From contig CM049308.1 of the NCBI GenBank assembly GCA_026874595.1, positions 79,902,124-79,966,123 of the forward strand: DNA of 64,000 bases, in the 5' to 3' direction. The position numbers and the translations under genes are program-made. The DNA is from Sipunculus nudus. Lineage: Eukaryota; Annelida; Sipuncula; Golfingiida; Sipunculidae. This document shows, one piece after another, positions 11,301-26,300 of this stretch. Under the pieces are notes generated by a model. It was not told the origin of the DNA and did no database searches. It saw nothing but the letters and a program-made list of their open reading frames with translations. The stretch's first letter is position 1. Every line of letters begins with the position of its first letter.

Positions 11301-14300
11301 TCAGCCTAGATTCAGATTCAGTGACTGATTGCAAACAATATTAGGGCAAAGTATTAAGAGATATATTAAAGAGTGATCACAACTATATAATACTTATATT
11401 GTTTAATATAAACAGAAAATCTGTACAATTTATGTTATCGATAAAATATGGATATCTATATGACAATAGGAGTCTGGAAAAATTATTTATATAATGGCCC
11501 TTCACTTCATGAATATTGAACTTCATTTGGATATTGATCTGTGACAGATCTATTAATAATACTACGTGTATTGATTCTTGACAGAGCTATTGATAATCAT
11601 AATGGTCCTGTTGTGTAGATCAATATGGGCTAGCAATACATTTTATGACAATCTATCCATTATATTCTAAAAACAAGTGACCCATGGGTCATGATGCTCA
11701 GCTGCCAAGCATGACCTGTGATATCATGGGCTGAGATTCACAACTTCCAGTCAAATTTTGAAGAACCAATTTGCCAAATTGTTGAAATTTTCTATGACAA
11801 CAGAAATATATATTACCTATGTCTGGTTAAAACACAGTGAATTGATGGTCTGAGGAAAATGTATGATTGTTAAGGTATCCAGAACTATTCCCATAGCTTA
11901 CTTGATACCTGTCAGTCTCAAAAGGAACACCACAAAGGGCAAATATAAGATCAAAATATATAGCAAAAAATCAAGGAAATCCATGCAAGAATTATTGAGA
12001 AACAGGTGCTTCTGTATGAATTTTTATTCAATACAAGCCAACTGTAATGCACTTTCATATATGATGATAATATTTATTAAGAAATATTTGACCCAATCCT
12101 TTGCAAGATTACATTAATATATGTCCGACTGCCTTCACTTTAACAGTTCTTGAGATAATATGATGAAAAGGAATTTAAAGATGGTTGCCTGGTGGCCATT
12201 TTGGACTTCTGACAGGTCTGAAATCAGACAACAACCATTCTCTAAATCAGACTAAAAATTGAAGGTAAATTACTGAAACTGCACTGATAAAAGGATTTCT
12301 ATGGTGGCTAACTGGCAGACATAATGGATTTCTGACAAATCTGACATTTGATATCACACATCCTCCAACAAGAGACCAAACTTGGGGCAAATTCTCCAAA
12401 TGATGTTACAGTAATGAGTGTCCAAAACAATTCAGAAGGCACGTTCAGGCGCTCATATCAGATTTATAGATATGCAAATGTAAAAGTGTAGGTCCAATAT
12501 TTTTTATTATCACTCTGCTTTTCAATGGGGTCAGCAGGGTTGGTAAACTGCAAAACCTGAAAGAATAGAAATGCAGAAAGCATGACTAAGAGTCTTGTAA
12601 TAAAATAAAGCCATCCTAAATCAAGTACACATCCACATATTATGTGAACAACACTTGCTTTTATATGTGGTGATTTATATAAAAATATTCAGATATCTAG
12701 GAAACGAAGTTTATTGCTATGATTCCATAAAATAAACTGCAAAATGTTCCCATCATCTTATAAATCAGTAGCTAAACCTTAATACTATACTCTCATAGTG
12801 TTAATTCCTGGCTGAAGTATTCCAACAACAGTGTTTTGTTATGCAGTAACGAGGTACTTATCACTCAGCCTTATCACTTAATAGCCTGATACAAAGGGAG
12901 TCATATGTCACCAGTGTCACTCACAATTACAGCCACACGGTGAGATGTACCAGCTGGAGTGCAAGCTTATATAAACAAGAAAAATAGAGATGGTCTACAA
13001 AATAAGTTGACCTGACCTATGACCTTGGCCTTTTGCCCAAATATCAACTGGATTCTTTCTAAATGATGGGTAACTACTAACCAATTACATCTGGCCGGGT
13101 GTAATTACTTGGCAACCAATGAGTGAATAACTTAGACCTGCACCCTTTAACCTCCTGACCAGCTGACCTCAAAATCAATTAGTTTTTTCTTCATGCAAAA
13201 AGACCCATAAATATGAAGTTTGAATCACATTCAGTGATGCATAGATGTGGCATATGTGAAAGACTGAAGGTTTGGGTTGAACAGTTTCACTTGAAATATG
13301 TTCACAAGCATTTAGAACAATATTGTGACCTTGACCTGTGACCTTTTGAGCTCAACATCAATAGGCTTCTTCCCTTATTGGTAGGTAAGCCATGTATGAC
13401 AGATGGAAAGTATAGATTGAAAAGTTTGCCTGAAAATGACTCCACGCAAGAAGAGGGTGCTGTGAACTTGACCTTTGACCTCAAAATCAACAGGTCCCCT
13501 GTTTTCCCCTGTTGGCAGAGAAGCGATATCAGTGCTGAAAGGTTTGGAATGATAGGTCTAGCTTGAAATGTGTCCACAACCTTTTCAAAGAAGTGGATCC
13601 TGTGACCCTGACCTATGACCTTGTGACCTCAACATCTATAGGATTCTTCTCCCACTTAGTAGGTGAGCTATATGTGAAAGATCAAAGAATTGGGATGAAA
13701 GGTTTGGCTTAAAATGCATCCACAGGCTTTTCAAAGAAGTTGGTACTGTGACCTTGACGTTTGACCTTGTGACCTCAAAATAATTATGGTTCTTCCCATG
13801 TTGGTAGGTGAGCTGTATGTGAAAGATGGAAGGTTTTGGATGAAAATTTTGGCTAAAAGAATTATTTACTTCGAGAATATAGGTCGCAGTGACCTAATTT
13901 CAGGTTTGCAAGGAGATCTTTTTAGAACCTCTAAGACTGCATAGGGTTTATGGCCCTAGCCCCTACGGTTATGATTTGTGCTAACGGACGGACAGCCAGA
14001 CAGACTGAAGGACGACAGACAAAGACCCATCGCTATAGCCCAGCATGACTGAAAGTCAACTGAGCTAAAAAAACAATTACCAATCTTACTCAATACTAAA
14101 CAGTACCATGGTAAAGATAATTGTCCGTAAATGCTGTCAGTACCCAGTAAAAATAACCGTCCATAAATGCTGTCTGCTGGGTAATGACTATTTTTGTGTG
14201 TATCATAGTCTTTAGTTAGACATCTTAGCGAAACTTTCAATACTTTTTTTAGTACTGAACAACAATATATGGATTTTTGTACACAAGTGATGACCAGCAG

Positions 14301-17300
14301 GTACTGACTATCAGTGCGAGTGGATTGTATTACAAGCTTATAGTTATTTTATAATACCTACAAGTGCACACTCTGACACTTACAGTTTTTTGGTACTGAT
14401 GTAAAAATCATGCAAGTGCTGACCTTTAGGTATTGACTTCCTACTGGTACATGCATGACACCCAGGAACTAACTTAGCACTAGTTGTTAAATGATTTAAA
14501 CAACATATGCCATTACATTAAACATGAAAATATACAGCATAGCCATCTGCAAGCATAAACATAAAAGCACTCTGACATACCCTTTAACTGATCAACAAAT
14601 ACAGATTCACATATAAAACCCTAAATGCAAAGAATCTAGCCTTTAGACAATGGCAAAAGCACACTGAGCCAATCAATTCATATCATTTTGGGATTCAAGA
14701 TCTAAATATTCATGACTTTTTTTATAAATGTCAAGGAATTCACTTATTTTTTTAAGGCCCCACATAAAGTGCAGAAATTTGGTCAAAATGAATAACTCAT
14801 GAATAGAAAACTTCAATCCTTTTTTTTAAGAATTGTGCTGACACCTACCAGTGACTAGAATAACTAAAACTTGGGGGAGTAATGGGTTATCAATATTTTA
14901 ATTTTGTTTATTTACCAAAGAAAGCTGTCAAAGGTTTCGCAAAAATATATCCCCTACTCCTTTCCAGATACCAGTGTCACTGACATGCATACATTTAATC
15001 AGACATATTCCTTGCACATCCTGTTTTGAAGCCTGGACTACAAATTATTAATTAATTGGCCATGATTTGACATGTGATTAATTCTACACACAGCAAATAT
15101 GTAAAGCATGAAAACAATCACACCTTAATGGTTTAAATGATTTTTTTACACTTCCTGTTTTGACTCAAAATGGCACCCTTTTTTAAGGGACTCAGCTCAT
15201 TATCAAGGTCAAAAAATAATATTACCAGTCATTCACAGGGTGTTTGGAAGACATATTCATAAGTATAGCCATGTATTTCCTGTTTTGGTGCTACCTTGGA
15301 CTTCACCAAATAATTCTATCTGACAGGATAAAAGGACATGCCTCTTGAGCTGATACAGTAAATGGAAGTAGTGTGAAGTACATCCTGGCTACCAATGATA
15401 AAGTCAAGTGTTTATGCAAAGATCCAGGAGGGGATAATCAATACGTTTACTAAAATACAAATCTTAGTCAAAACAGGGTGAGGATTTACAGAAATTACAA
15501 GATTCATTTGAAGAGGTTAACTTAGGGGTCAGGAAAATTTAAATAAAATCCAAAATATATAAAAAAAATTTCCATAAAGGTTATTTGAAAGACAAATTGC
15601 ATAACTTACAATAATCTTAGAGAAGCATATTTCAAGGTCATGCTTGAATGACATTTATGAAACTACTCACAATCTTTCAGCAGCTTCAAGGTCACGGAAG
15701 ACACTGTTAGTACTGTGGTCTGAGCGGTTGAAGGTTCTGATTTTGGGGTAATCACCTTTACCAGTGTGAGCCTCTAACATACGCTGGTGATACGCTTGTT
15801 GAGCGTCTCTACGGTACTGCATCCTGAAATAACAACGTAATTATGTGACATGTGCATCATACCAAATAAATTAATGCCATAAACTATACCTATATAAATT
15901 ATTCTACATTAAATAAAATGTGACAAAAAAAGATATATATAAACTTTAACAATGGTTAATAATATGATGAGGAAATGAAAAATATGCCTGAACTATGCCA
16001 CTGAACAAGATATTTGCAATTGCCAAGCAATTGAAGCCTCCACCAAGGCCCCAACTGAGCAACAATGGGGGACCAGGTATGGTGTGTGCCACCTTGGGAA
16101 TATAGTCAAGGTAAATATAAGTTGAAAATCTCTGACCCAGAACAGCCTTTGAAAATAAGCCATATTGGAGAACTTGTGTAACAGAAAAAGACGGAAGAAA
16201 GAAAAAAAAATTTAAATCAAAGATTTTGCACTTTGGCAGACCAAGGCCCACATTTTACCCAAATATGAATATAGAAATAAACTGATCAACAAACTGAAAA
16301 CTATCTTTCAGGGGTGGGGGGGGGGGGGTGTTACTATCAAGTACAGGCAAATCTGCCTTTATTGGCACCATCATGTTACAGACATCTTAATTATGGATGT
16401 CTTAAGCGGTCCTCCAATATACACGTTCAGGGAGTAATGTTATACCTAATATGGGCCATTTTCAGAATCAGAACTATGTGTTTGTATATAAAAATAATAC
16501 CTAGCAGTCCAACAGCTCAGTCAATAAATTATAACTTGTTGTTTATTTGATTGTATGTAATGGGCTGGTTTCTGACACAGCAAAATCAGTTTGTTAAGCA
16601 GACAACAGATGGCAGCATCTCTAAAGCAGATAATGATCAGTGAATTAAAACCGCTCAATAAGTAACTTTAAACAGTGTCTGAGGCAGAACTTACATTTTC
16701 ATTATCATAATTATACTGTTCAGGGCTCAACATATTGTCCTATTTCCTTTTAATAAACTCACAAGTAAGAATTTAACATAAGACCCAAGCATGTTCAAAG
16801 GAATGCCCACTCATTTGACACTCTTTATGAAGTTATTCCTTGCATAAATTAGCCCTAGGTGTAACAGTTATGAAAGGTTTAAGAACTGAGTCAAGTCTTA
16901 GAATGGGAGATGGGGCATTAATATATGCAGCATATAACTAGAAAGGCATTATGCAACCATTTTAAACTGACATGTTAAAGAGATAACTTTTGTGTACATT
17001 TTTTATTAAATATCCAGTGTTTCTTGACAACAACAAATTTAATTGATCTACAGTCCATCCTCAACCAACCATTGTAAATATCGTTAAAAATTCAGTCTAC
17101 TTACTGGTTTGCGGCAATTTCCTGTTTTACGTGCTCCAGGGCTTCCAGGAAGAACCGTTCAACTTCTGTCCTCTGGTCAAGGATATTTTTTGCCAGTCTC
17201 TTCACTTTGTTCATTTCTTTAGATTTAAGTTCCACAATCCTCTGCAGCTTGGAGATTTCCGTCGTGGCTGACTGGTTCTCTACTTGTGCTTTTTTTATCA

Positions 17301-20300
17301 GTGATTTCCGTTCCACCTCAAATTCATGGACTAAATGACTCAATGCTTTCTCAAGTGTTTCAACTTTTTCTTGCAGCTGAAAAGAAAAAATAATTATTAT
17401 TTCAAATGTCTTTTCTTCCTCTACATCTTTTACATTCCAAAATTTCTCTTTAAACAAAAATTTTTCAAGGAACTGGATATAGGAATTGTATATAAAAATA
17501 AAAATTATAAAAATGATAAAAAGTATGGTCACATCATTTTTATTATCTTGAACAACCATGGGGTTTCCAAAAATTGAATTGTCTTTGTTATTTCTAGTTT
17601 CTAGACAGATCTGGTTAAATTCAGCAAAATGAAATTCAATAATTATTAAGTATCTGATCTACATATTTTTGTCTATCAGCATAATTACTCTTTCCCCCTA
17701 TTCTGTACTGTCTGATGTTTATAAAGACTTAAGATTATATTAACATTCAATCATATGGAAACTCTGATTAAACTAAATTGGTTATATGAATCTGTTCGTC
17801 AGTTGGTCAATGCTGCAGCTGATTACATATATTTCAAATAATCAAAAATGTTCACTGCTGATCAAAAATTATATTTTCAGGTTCACAATCTGTGATATAA
17901 AACCAGTAAAAATTCTGACATGTTAAATTCAAATTCTTACTCAACAGGATGACTATATAATGTGTAAACCCAGCTGCGTCAACATCAGATATGTTCATTG
18001 CTAGTCCTCTTGCCTTTGACACAGCGAGGTTTTACTGTTGATAAATCTCATCAATAGACATATTCAGTTATTTATTCAAGTTGACTGTTTGGAAAAAACA
18101 ATAAAGCAAATACATGACTTTTACTCTCACCTCTTTAATTGTGCTCTTCTGCTGCCTGCTTTGAGAGACCTTCTCTTGTATGACCATGGAGTTCATTTCC
18201 TTCTCTCCACGCAGAATTGTGTTTTCTTCTTCCAGCTCACCTTTAACTTTCTTTAATTTGTCTCCCTCTGCCATATGGTAGGAGAGGGCTTCATTGACCC
18301 GTACATTTTCTTTATATACATTTCTTGTGGTTTCATCCAAGTTCCTGCACATATACAAATAAAACATTCATGCCCAGGCACTCTTTAAAATATATACAAC
18401 AAAATATAAACATAGTAAAAAGTTAAAACTTTTATATTAATAAATTTTAATGAATATTGATACAGACACATTTCTTGTCAGACTGGATTTAAACAAGAAA
18501 GGCCATGGTGATATTTAATGAAAAAAAATCTGTTTCAGGTAGTTTTTCACTGATATTTCACCCACAACAGTAACTCAGGTTTTGAAAACATCTGCGTTAT
18601 TCTTTTATAATCAAACTGAATATATTTAGATATTCTTCTGTCAATGTTCATATTCATCTCAGATCAAATTTTCAATTCAAACACGAAAATATATAAATAA
18701 TGAATACATATAAAGGAATAAAGATGTGTAAAAGGAAATGACAACAATGATATGGTGAAATGTGCAAGATCAATAACAACATGCTTACGCAATAGCCTCC
18801 GTGTGCGCCTTCTCAGATAGCTCTGCAATTTTCTGATTTGCTTCCTGTTGTAAACGCATCTGGACAAGCAATGGAACCAGTGAAAGTGACAGTGTTAACA
18901 AAAAAGAACAAGCAAAGTGCTGAAGTGAATATAAGTGTACTCCCTGCCCCTGGCCAGAAAAAATTTGATTAATGGAACCTAATTCTGCATTCTGGACATT
19001 TTTTTTTCAACCAAAGCTGCTCTGCTTTTCTAAAAGGTTTCCCTTAAAATCCTGAGACTTTGCTAAGACATTTGATGTGCTAGTAAATAAATATTTGTTG
19101 CAGAAAAAATACGGTAAATAAATCAGTACAATATAAACATACACCTGTAGTTGGTTCCTGTGACTGTAAACATTTCCTAACAACATTCAAATGAATGGTA
19201 AATTGTGCAAACATGATGCAAAGATAACACAAAACAAGCTGGAGATGCATAAAATTAAATTACTTTTCTCTGAGTCACCAAAATTCCTTTGAATTGTCTT
19301 TCATTCATTTACACATTTCCAACCTCTTCAAGGTTTCCAATACAATAATTAGTCATCGCAATAGGCCACTTTTTTTGAGAATCTGATATGCTTAATGGAA
19401 AAATTAGATTGAGTTTTATGAAAGAGGTGATTCTGTCTTTATGTAAAAGTAGAACTGAAAATTAATTATTATAATAACTTGTTGCATGCAATAATGGTCA
19501 AAACGAATTTCAAGCTTGAAATCATAATCTTAGTGCTGAATAAAAAGGTGATATGCAAAATATGAAGTGACTTTTGAAATATAAATGAACAGTTATGGAT
19601 GTCAAAAAGACCTACCTTTTCTTCAAAGAACTTCTGTTCCATACGAGTTAGTGTATCTTTATGTTCTTTGTTGGCTAACAGCATGGTTTCTTTAATCTGT
19701 CAAAATATAATAACATTGTTTTGAAACTGATTACACAAATCAAACAGGTAGTAAAGTCTGAAATTAACATATTATACATTCACAGTAGACTGAAGTTTAA
19801 CTTATCATAATATTTTTGTATAAAAATCACCAGAAGTATAATCATATTTCCTTATCCTGTATAATTGGAAAGCAACTTCGAATGACATCAAACTACTGAT
19901 ACATGAGCTAGATTCAAATTCTGATTGATGGAGTTTAAATAAAAATTGCCTAAATATAGAAATATATGAAAGTAAATAACTATAACAATGAGGAGTTACT
20001 GGGTCTCTCAGTTTGACCCTGGGTTATCCAGAGTAGGCAGCATCACATAATAAGAAATACTGATTTGATTTGAATGAAAGGCAATGATTATCATGATCAT
20101 CATAAAACAATTACAAATGTGAGACACCAAATACTATTAAATACAATTTTTTAATACTTTTAAGTTTAAATATATAGAATTTGGGAAAAGTCTGATATTT
20201 TATATATTTCATGTTTATATCAATCATATATGAATCTTACATCTTCCAGATCTCTTTGCATCTGCCCACGTTTTCGACGGAACTCCTTGACCATTTTCAG

Positions 20301-23300
20301 CTCACTCTGCATGACCTGGACATCATGTGTTTTATTTGACAGTTTTTGTTCCAGTTCTGATATCTGCTGCTGAAAGTCATCAACCTGCACAGAGAGAGGC
20401 AGCACATAGTAAACCTGATTATCAAGACATTTCAGAGTCTGTACATCTAAAAAGATTAGTGTGTACCATGATCTTAGTTACAGTAGGTCAAACTTCATGA
20501 TCACAGGATGCTGTTAATAATCCAATATAAGGTCATAAACATTATTTATCATATTCATCATGTGTAATATTTTTAAAAGCAAATATTTTAATTATGTTAA
20601 TAATAAATTATAACTTTACTCTTGGAATCTGGTCATTGCTCTGGGAAAAAAAAACAAGAACACAGACTGCTAATTAATTCACTCACATAAGCACATAACA
20701 AATAAAATAATATAATAGACAATTACATATACAGTACTTACAATTTGTTCTTTTTCTTTCCTGTGGTCTTTCTTAAGATCTCTCATTTGCTGTACCAATT
20801 TTTCAATCTGAAAAAAAAAATTTACTTATCAATATGACTATAATTTACTACTGAGATGTTTCAAATGCATATAAAACACATAAATATATAAAGATATATT
20901 GACAGAAGAAATAAGATGATAATTTTTTTCTACACAGCATTTTTTGTCTAAATGCTGGATCCTGTAAATCAGTGATCATGTTGGAAATTTGGAAAGTCGT
21001 AAAACTAATAAAATATCACCTTGAAGTTTCTCAGGTGAATAAAGGTAACTAAGGTATGCACATATGTTAATGCCTTCAGTGGGTTCATAAAAAACAAATG
21101 TTTAATTTTAATATAAAAGGTAGCAGCTTTCACAATATTATAATATTTTCACATGAAACATTTTTTATTTTATTTTTTTTTTTTGCATATGTATAATGTT
21201 ATTATCTATATGAAAGATAGTGCCCATATGTGAGCTGCAAATATACAAGCAACAATGTGCATGACAATGGTCCGTGTGTTTATCTATACACATAAACATG
21301 CTCAGCAACATTCAGCTTTCACAATTTTCTAATATTTTCACATGAAACATTTTTTAATATTTTTTTATGCAAATGTATAATGTTATTTTCTATATGAAAG
21401 ATATTGCCCATATGTGAGCTTCAAATATACAAGTAGGCATATGTCTGTGTGTTTATCTATACACATAAACATACTGAATGACATTATTTTAAAATATTTC
21501 CAACTATAACTAATCACCTGAGCATCTTTTTCCTGGTCCTGTCTCTTGAGGAACGTGATGACATCGATCGTGTCCTTCTCTGTCTGTTCCATCTGGGTAT
21601 TAAGGGTTTCATTTTCCAGGACAAGTCTCCTGGCATTCTCCCTGTAAAACAATCATAATTCTGGCCTTCTGATCAAAAATTTAATTACCTAGGGTTAAAA
21701 TGTTCACAAAAACTTCACAGAGTACCTGCTACATTTTATGATATTACACTGATGTTGTCAGAGAAGTATTCTGCTGCTGAAAACAAAAATAAGAATAGCA
21801 ATGCTAATAAGGACCATACAGTAGAAATATAAATTTATGTACTTATTAAAACCAGATGAATGTATCTAATTTTAATAACTGAGTTAATAAGTATCATTAT
21901 CTTATTCTAACCAGAGGAAAAGAATAATTTGTTATTGAACCAAATGAAACAGATTCAGGGTAAACATATACCTGATGATAGAGTATGTATTGAGATCCAT
22001 TGTCAAGTTGTATTTTTACCTTCGACAGAACATTAGAGAACTGCAGTGAGCATCAAGGAAATGATGTGGATACTTCTCTCTGTGGTATGACATGTATTTT
22101 TACATGTATGGCAAAGTGATATCGAGTTAATATGTACCTGTACTCATGTCTAGATTTTTCAACCACATCCAGTCTTGCTTCCCATAGTTTTGAGCTGGCA
22201 ACTGCCATAGACTTGACAGAGTCTGACTTCTTTCCTTTCTTTGAACTCTTCTTCCTGGAAAAGTATAAACAAATTTACAGTAAAACATTTAAAATAAAGT
22301 TTTTCATGTAAGTACTGCACTCCATGGTTTGAATCTTTGGTAGTATAACTTGTATTTAAGCAGTAATCCAGGAAGCACTTTTCACTAGTACTGAATCACT
22401 CCACCAACTCTGTCAATGTTATTTCACATTCTTTAGCTCCCTAGTAATTTAATTTAGAGGCACCTACTTTACCTAATTAACCTTATTTTGTAAACAAAAG
22501 ATAAAAGAACTACCAACCAGATCCTCTGAAAATAAAATTTGAATATACAAAACATAGATTTCCTTTAAAGCATTTATATCAGTATATGAGAAAATGTTCT
22601 ACAGTGATGTATATATGAATGGGGTTTCATTTTTGTTAACTGGATGGAATTAATAACATGTTATGATCAGACTGAAATCAAATTTAGGAAACCAGATCCC
22701 ATGATTCTGAAACAAGAGATTCACAATAAGGGTTTAGATCAAACAAATATGTCTTCATATCTGAGTACGTCATTACATCAACAGTGACATTGGGTATTTG
22801 TACTGAAGTCTATCTTAACATTCAGTGCAAGTATTGGCAAACATGAAGAGGCACCATTCAGACACATACATACATGCATATATATACAGTATATATATAC
22901 AGTCAAGCCCTCTTACTGTCATGTCGTCTGTTCATGCTTAAATTATGATAATAACTGGAATGTGATATAATGCCAACTACAACACTGATGTCCTTTAAGT
23001 CACATTGGTTAACCAATTAAGTACATTTAGACCATCTGTTGGCTTGGCTTTTACACCCTAAGCTTATCTCAGTTTTGGTAGTATAAAGTGACTTAGGAGT
23101 TAAACTCCTCCTGGATGGGATGCTAGTCCATCACAGGTTACTTTCCTAGTTTTAACTGGTACACATTCCTACTGCTGGGTGGTTATAGGCACACTTGCGG
23201 TTGGGACCTTGCCTTAGGGTCTTGGAATGGTGGTGGTCTTAACGGGATTTGAACTTACAAACTCTTGATTATGAGCCTGCACCTAAACCATTACACTACG

Positions 23301-26300
23301 ATGTCCCCACACTGTATCACAAGCAGTTGCTGATGTTGGTGGCTGACAATGTTCCAAGACCAGTTTGATGACAGAAGTCTTTATTCAATAGCAAGAGGTC
23401 TGGGACAGTCTCTCTCTCTGGGAGAGCCGCCCAGCCTCCCTGACTCACTCTCTCTCAGTGCGCACTACAGATAGTTTTGTTACAGAGCTTTCACGTGACA
23501 TATGAGACGTACATATCCATATTTCTGCATTTCGTCATAAAAGCTACACCTTATTGGATGACTCAAAGTAGGTCACAATTACATCAGAGTTATAAGTGTT
23601 CCTCCTACCTTCCGTGGGATCTGATGGACAACAGTTCTATGGAAAATCCCAAGTCTGACCTGACATACATCCAGTTATAGACTGACCTACAAGTCCTATT
23701 TGGAGGACAGTGCTTATATACACATGCGGAGTCTCATAAAATAACATGTTTTAATTGTGTTCTACCATTCCCTCATAAAGACTAAACACATAAGTCATTC
23801 TGTGACACTATTTCTGTTTGTACAGACTTAAAATAGACCTTAATGGTTTGGTGTACTGTTCTCTGATTAAACTGGGAGAGAAGCCTATATGTGTGTGACC
23901 AGATGACTGGTTGTCGGGTGTCATCAATTATGAGAAGTCATTCATTGTTCAGTCTGACATGCCTGAAACTGAGCTTAAATTTGTGAGATATGAAATGTGA
24001 AATATTCCTTGAAATATGTGTTAAGTCACAAATATGCACTTTCCTACTCCATAACACTACCGCCCCCACTTCATTTAGACCATCATCATTAGTTTATCAA
24101 GAGAATAATAGGTTTAATTTTTTTCATTAACACAGACATGTTTCAGAAGCATGATTTTTTTTAACATTTCTATTTATGATATATATTATATATTATACAA
24201 ATTTGGCACTTCTTGCAGGTCACCAATATCACCAGTGTTTATAATGCCTCTGACAAAATTTATTTAAATTTGAATTTTAGGTAAAAAAAAACTGGCAGCA
24301 TTTGATAAATTATTATTATATTTTTAAATGTCAATGCAGTATTGTGACAATACTTTGAATTAAAAGAAAACAAGAGTGTTTTGTACACCTAACCAGTGCT
24401 CAGCTTGGCTGGGGCATGCGCCACTGGGGGGGCAGAGTCATCACTGGCATAAATGGCTGCCATGTCAACGGGTCTATCTAAAACGCGGAGAATCCGCGGA
24501 GAGATGGAGAATTCGCGGAGAATTCGTGGAGAGTTTTTATATGCAATGATATTTTAAATACACTTTAAAATCACTTAAATCTCCAAGTATATTACTCATA
24601 ACATATTTGCGCACTGTTAAATGCTGGAAATAATTAAAACATATGTACATAATTAAGCATTATATGCTTAACAATGTACATGCCCATAGACTCCCCGCCG
24701 GGTGAATGTGTTGCACACAATGTAACAAACGTCTGAGTCACTAGCTGACACTGACAGATCTTAAGACGAAACTGCAACACTCTTAAATTAATGTTTCAAC
24801 AGTTTATTGTGCAAACCATAACATAACCATGCAAGTGTTTATAGGTGGTGAACGAAATATATAATATAATAAATAAATCATACGGTCTACATTTACTGAT
24901 AGATAAAAAACACAATTATCATTAATAGTGTATAGACCTAGACCCAATTTACGTGACATGCACAAATAAAAGTTGTTTAATTTCTGGAATCAAACAAAAA
25001 TCAACTGCAATTGCAATTGTAAATAGTCCACTGTCTCCTGATGCTATTCGTTGTCTCTGGCATGGCACAAAAAAAATCTTATCGGAGAAGAACTTGCTTG
25101 TCCAAACAACTGAGAGCTGATTTTTACGTGAATGTACAGATTTTTAATAATTTCGGTCATTTAACAGTGAACAAATATGTTACGAGTAATATAGTTTGAG
25201 ATTTTAAGTGATTTTAATGCGTATTTAAAAGTATCATTGCATATAAAAACTCTCCGCAAATTCTCCGCGAATTCTCCATCTCTCCGCGGATTCTCCGCGT
25301 TTTAGACAGATCCCATGTCAACCTGTGAACCTACTGCAACACCAAACACTCTCATTTTTATAAATTTTATCTTTATTAAATTTAGTTTTAATAAAATAAT
25401 GCATAGCTATATTCAACAGATGATTATTATATCCACTGATGTTACGTTTTTTTGCTTCAGGATTTGAAGTTAAGTGGATGTTTCATCACAGGTAGATCTA
25501 CCTAAAACACTTGTTAAATATGGGTGTTTCGAGGCAACGCTCGTGTTTGTAAAAAATATTAAACATAACCACTTGTACATCATCTATAATAACACCTGAT
25601 GCTGTTGTACAGAAGAAGCGAGTAGAGAATCCAGTTTACATGGACGAGGTTATGGGTGTATACTGACGGACCTAATGTCAGTAATGATGTTTAGGATTCG
25701 TGTAGACTATAGTCCGTTCCTGTACCCCTGTCCACCTGATTTTTCGCGATTATCTGTACACAAGACAAATTTGGCAAACAAAATTTGCACCATTGGCATG
25801 AAGAGGAAAAAGCGTAATTTTTGGTACCTTACCTACTCACGATATAAATATTATTTACTTTACGGCCTGGTTGACATGTCTCAAATATATCCGTGGTTCA
25901 TGGCGTCCCTTATATGCGGCCATTGTTCATCCTCCTTGGATATGGAGATAAAGTAATGTGACGTAACAGTGAAGCGCGTGCACGCGGAGAATACAAGTCT
26001 CGCTGTAAACAGGGGTCGGCAGCTCTTGATTATTGGTTCCGTGAATGTTGGTGCCTCTTTAGTACGTCACGTCTATTATGACGTCATCACTATCCCCATA
26101 TGATTGATATGCCCATTCAACAGATAAGTGGCAAGATGTCGCTAAGAATAGACTAGTTACTCATAAAATGGTTTTAAATTGTTTACAGGAAAATTACATA
26201 AGGTAGGCTATTATTTCCATAATTGTTAATTACGCTTTTTCCTCTTTCTTTCCCAAGGTCAAACAGTTTTGGCGTTCTTTGGTTCACAAATAAATAATCG

